A stretch of 64,000 nucleotides of DNA. It comes from Heliocybe sulcata. Its lineage: Eukaryota > Basidiomycota > Agaricomycetes > Gloeophyllales > Gloeophyllaceae. Location of the stretch: assembly GCA_004369045.1 (NCBI GenBank), contig ML213503.1, positions 2,342,341-2,406,340 of the forward strand, read 5' to 3'. Under the pieces are notes generated by a model that was given only the letters and a program-made list of their open reading frames with translations, had not been told where the DNA came from and made no database searches. Shown in pieces: positions 60,535-64,000 of the stretch. A program made the translations under genes and the position numbers. Numbering within the stretch: the first letter of the stretch is position 1; every line of letters starts with the position of its first letter.

Positions 60535-62107
60535 CTAGTCGATATCGATCGGCGAGATATCCTGCTTCAGCACGAACCGATACCGCACATCCCCATTCTT
60601 TACCCGCTGCACGGCCTCTCCCGCCTTGCTCATCGGCATTTCCTCGATCCTAAGGAAAAAAATATCAATGCAATGAATACAGAACATACGAAACACAACA
60701 TACCATGGCTTAATGCCCTTATCAGCCGCAAGCTGGAGCATCTCCAGCGCCTCCTTCTTGTTCCCAATGTGTGAACCGCCGAGGAACGCCCCAGTCAAGA
60801 AGTCGAACGCCTTCATCTCAGGCAGTGGCTCGTCGGGCAGACCCACCATCACGAACTTGCCGTGCACCCAGAGCATGCTGAGATAATCCTTCAAGGGCAT
60901 GCCCTTTCCAACATCCAAGGCGCAGACAATGAGGTCCAGCTGCATCTGGAGGGGCTTGGCAAAATCGGGATTCTGAAGGAACGTCGAATTATTAGATAGC
61001 ATACGAAAGTTATGACTACAATAATAAACGCACGTTGCCAGTTACGATAATATGGTCGGCACCCATTTTCTTGATATCATCCATCTTTCGGTTGCTGTGC
61101 GTGAATGCGTAAACCTCGGCACCCATGGCCTTGGCAAACAGCAGCGCGTAGTGGCCCTGCAGAGCGGAAAAGTGTCCAATGAATACACGGAAGGCCTTCT
61201 AGACCCCAACAATACTTACAAGACCACCGATTCCGACGATTCCGACCTTCTTGCCAGGGCCGCAGCCATGTCGCTTCAAGGGAGAGAAGACCGTAAGACC
61301 AGCGCACAACATTGAGGCCGCATATCTCAGCGGCAGGTTCTCGGGAATGGCAAAGACGAATTGTTGGTTCGCACGAATTGCAGTGGAGTAACCGCCTTGC
61401 GCGAAGACGCCGTCGGGATAGTGAGCGTTCTACGAACCCGGACAATGAGAAATGATAACCCGAAGACAGCCTAACGACCCACGTAGGTATCAATCATCGA
61501 GGGACAGTAGTTCTCCTGGTCCTCTTTACATGCTCTGCACTTGTAGCAGCTGCCGATCTGAGCGCCCACTCCAACCCGGTCGCCGACCTTGAACTCCTTG
61601 ACGTTGGCGCCTACCCGAGTGACCTGGCCGGTGATTTCATGCCTTTCCCATGAGAAGGCCAGCGTTTGCTCAGGCGAATGCGAGAAGGCTAAATAGGAAC
61701 GTACCCGACAACGAGGGGAGTCGGGATCTGTCCCCACCTGGACCGATTCGGAGTAAGTCTGGAGAATAGACAATTCAAATAGATAATAACAGACCCTTGG
61801 GTGATCGTGTGGACGTCTGAGCCGCAGACGCTGAGATGACGTTAGGGGACTTGGACAGCTGAGAGGAACGGAGCACTCACCCGCAGTAAGCGATGCGCAA
61901 CTCGACGTCGTTGTCGTCAAAAGTCTTCGGTTGGTATTCTATGAGGTTGAATTGCGTCTGTGCGATTGTTAGGATAGCTCAACGCGAGGCCTTGATCTCC
62001 TTACCCAAAGATTTGCGTCTGACAAATCTTATCAGCACCTCTTGTTTGATCGAACGACTATCACTCTTACCGGTGATGGCGTATCCCTTGAACTCGACTT
62101 GCGACAT
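60535..62107 (-). CDS. Zinc alcohol dehydrogenase, copy 4 of 4
   Basis: Starts MSQVEFKGYAITG. Motifs: FNLIEYQPKTFDDNDVELRI, CGVCGSDVHTI, HEITGQVTRVGANVKEFKVG, GSCYKCRACKEDQENYCPSM, NQQFVFAIPENLPLRYAASM, KVGIVGIGGLGHYALLF, QLDLIVCALDVGKGMPLKDY and AGEAVQRVKNGDVRYRFVLK. It ends KQDISPIDID, longer than copies 1-3. It is the most diverged member and the outermost; it may keep the ancestral role or have a different aldehyde preference. It is upstream-most in the array and is transcribed toward the others. Confidence 0.9.
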
Positions 62108-64000
62108 GGTGGGCGGTCAGGTAGACGTTCGTGCGGTGCTATTCAGGACACGCTTGATGATATACGGACGGATAAATCTCGTCCCCTTTATACTGGGGCA
62201 CCCGACGTGTGAAGTCATATCATACTCGCACTGACGGCGATGTCACGGTTTGTAATCGGGATCAAGGAGGAGGAGGGAGCCTATCTGGCCCCACGAGATA
62301 GTTACGGCCCACGCTAAAAGTAACCTCATTAAATAGAAGAGGCGGCGGGTGAGGGAATACGAGAATGGAACAACGGGAAGGGCCAGCTGAACAGCAAGTG
62401 CGCAGGTTCTTTATAATACCCAGCAGGGAGGTAATATCGGCGACATGCGAACGTAGCGCAGAGTTCTGAGCGCTAGTCACTAGTACTGTGGCGAGGAGAC
62501 GATGGACGTGTCGGGTCGGGACCCCGCGCCGTGAGCCCGACATCAGCGGTCCGGGCCGGCGCCTGTCGAGATTCGCGTCCCTTCGCTGCCACTTTGTATC
62601 GACTGTTGCTGGCACCTTCGATGTCGCTCTACATTATTCATAGACAACGCATCACACTTCTCTCACACGCTTGCTGCAGTCTACGTCACTGTGAAGGTCA
62701 ATTTCACCGGCAAGAAATGAAATTATGCGGCACCCCGCAAACATCAACTGGTTCTTCGTGCATGAAGTTAGCTGTAGCGCGCTTAGTGCTCTGAACTAAT
62801 GTGGCCACACCACAGTGGCTCGGGTTAGCCAGGTTTGATTGCGCTCGTTCTCTTGAAGATTTCTGTGGCAATGATGGATACAAATCCCAAATGGAAGGTT
62901 GTCGACCTTGGATGGCACGGCCAAAGCGACAGTGATGCAATGCGAGCTGGAAGTGAAGAAATAATTGAAAGGCGATAGAATGGGCGCGCTTGTCCTCGAG
63001 CGTTCGGTTGCCCGAAGGGCAATCGCGTAGCGTACAACTACGAAATACAATGATTATATACGAGACACGCGAAATCATTCAACCACGGCCGCCTTCGGCG
63101 GCCCCCTCCCCCTATCAGCGAGCTTGCGAGCTCGTACCTGGAAACCGTCAAAATCTAAATTCCAACAGGAAGGTGGTGCTGCTCCGAGTCGGTTCTGAAG
63201 CTATGTCGATCAGAAGTTGCGTCAAGTGAAGAACAGCAGCACTTTACGTCTCTTCACTGTTTGGCTGTCGAGCGGACCTCTGCAGATACTGTTCCGTGGA
63301 CCTGATCTACGCCCACCGTTGGCACATTCTACGGATCTGCGACTTGCACGCGTTCGCCTGGCGATGGGGAATCTGTGATGTGGGTGTCCTGAAGTTTTCT
63401 TGGCAGCTTCCACTCCAACTTCACTATTAATCACAACGTACAACGCTTCACGGATGTCCGCGGACACACCAGATGCAAACCAGACGACACAGACGCATCT
63501 CGCGTTCTTGCAATTAATGGTTCTCGAAAGGATTACTCCGTCATTTTCGCTCAGTTAGGGCATATGTCTGAATTCGCACCTGTCACTGTGGTTTCACCTT
63601 CGCACCTTGCCCTGCATTCGAACACATCAGGAAAAACCTCCCCCCCGTATTCGGGCTAATATGCACTAATTAGTCCTAAATCCATCCGATTAGTGAATTA
63701 GGTATATTCCACAAGGTCCAGCTAATTTAGTGTCTGTTAGCTGCGATTAGAAGCGAATTGACTGCCATTAGTTATTTCGAATTCCAGTCCCTTCAGTCTT
63801 ATAAGCAATGCAAAGAGACCAATCCATTACTATTGAACATATAACTACTACAACAGGTACTAGGTAGAATACTCGTAGCAACCGGCCCCACTACACCACC
63901 AGTCACTGCCCACCCGAACTTGCGCCATTGGGCTCCAACGTGGAAACATCCGGCGACAGGTGAGAGAAAATACTACTCATGACATGACACGGCATCGTAC
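62108..64000. other. Non-coding right end
   Basis: Almost 1.9 kb with no supported gene. The first 250 bp should be the promoter of dehydrogenase copy 4. A hairpin cluster lies near 62995-63140. From about 63650 to 63790 the sequence is AT-rich, with many ATTAG/CTAAT motifs in both orientations that could be the edge of a small inverted-repeat element continuing to the right. Confidence 0.5.
62995..63140. repeat. Cluster of short GC-rich hairpins
   Basis: Four compact palindromes follow one another: TTGCCCGAAGGGCAA (near 63007), CGTAG-N7-CTACG (near 63025), GCCGCCTTCGGCGGC (near 63088) and GAGCTTGCGAGCTC (near 63120). Each has a 5-6 bp stem and a 3-7 base loop. No Pol III boxes or tRNA fold accompany them. 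Confidence 0.65.

Noticed and set aside
63650-63790. CRISPR-like or array-like repeats of ATTAG motifs
   Set aside because: The motifs are short, irregularly spaced and in both orientations in AT-rich eukaryotic DNA; no constant repeat-spacer pattern.

Overview
The window looks like nuclear DNA from a mushroom-forming basidiomycete (Agaricomycetes). Genes are packed tightly on both strands and cut by many introns of about 45-65 nt with GTRNGT donors. The proteins match familiar basidiomycete families. About twenty genes can be spliced by eye into continuous proteins; splice sites were chosen by reading frame and family similarity, not by transcripts.

Layout. 1-1759: 5' part of the PP2A scaffold subunit gene, minus strand, running off the left edge. 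1760-4418: gene-poor, with decayed tandem repeats. 4419-16294: hexose-6-phosphate epimerase, the 19-exon REV3 polymerase gene, a small membrane protein, DPH7 and a TMEM135-like peroxisomal or mitochondrial membrane protein. 16478-17873: a non-autonomous hAT DNA transposon with perfect 13-bp terminal inverted repeats and an 8-bp target duplication, about 100 bp upstream of a LIM-domain gene. 17983-28496: the LIM protein, a multi-pass membrane protein, a J-domain protein and an acyl-CoA synthetase-like enzyme with a 4-nt exon. 28693-34994: a large CNH/GYF-like protein and cyclin H. 35214-45074: a secreted GPI-anchor candidate, an unknown helical protein, RNA polymerase III subunit RPC5, a multi-pass membrane protein, Fap7 and a DUF7726-like protein. 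46024-49268: a coiled-coil/DUF6697-like gene bracketed by two inverted copies of a tRNA-like SINE. 50770-52038: an unknown disordered protein. 54058-62107: four tandem zinc alcohol dehydrogenases, all minus strand. 62108-64000: no gene found, but a cluster of GC-rich hairpins.

How the genes fit together. Most are single housekeeping genes: PP2A, translesion synthesis, diphthamide synthesis, TFIIH/CAK, Pol III and ribosome assembly. They show no shared pathway. The four dehydrogenases are the clearest local expansion. They resemble NADPH-dependent cinnamyl/aryl-alcohol dehydrogenases (ADH6/7 type), which in wood- and litter-decay fungi reduce aromatic and aliphatic aldehydes. I saw no self-evident new defence or biosynthetic system. 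The most unusual items are the hAT insertion with a nested inverted-repeat element, the inverted SINE pair around a fast-evolving gene, and several odd gene structures (4-nt exon, GC-AG intron, CNH-GYF fusion).
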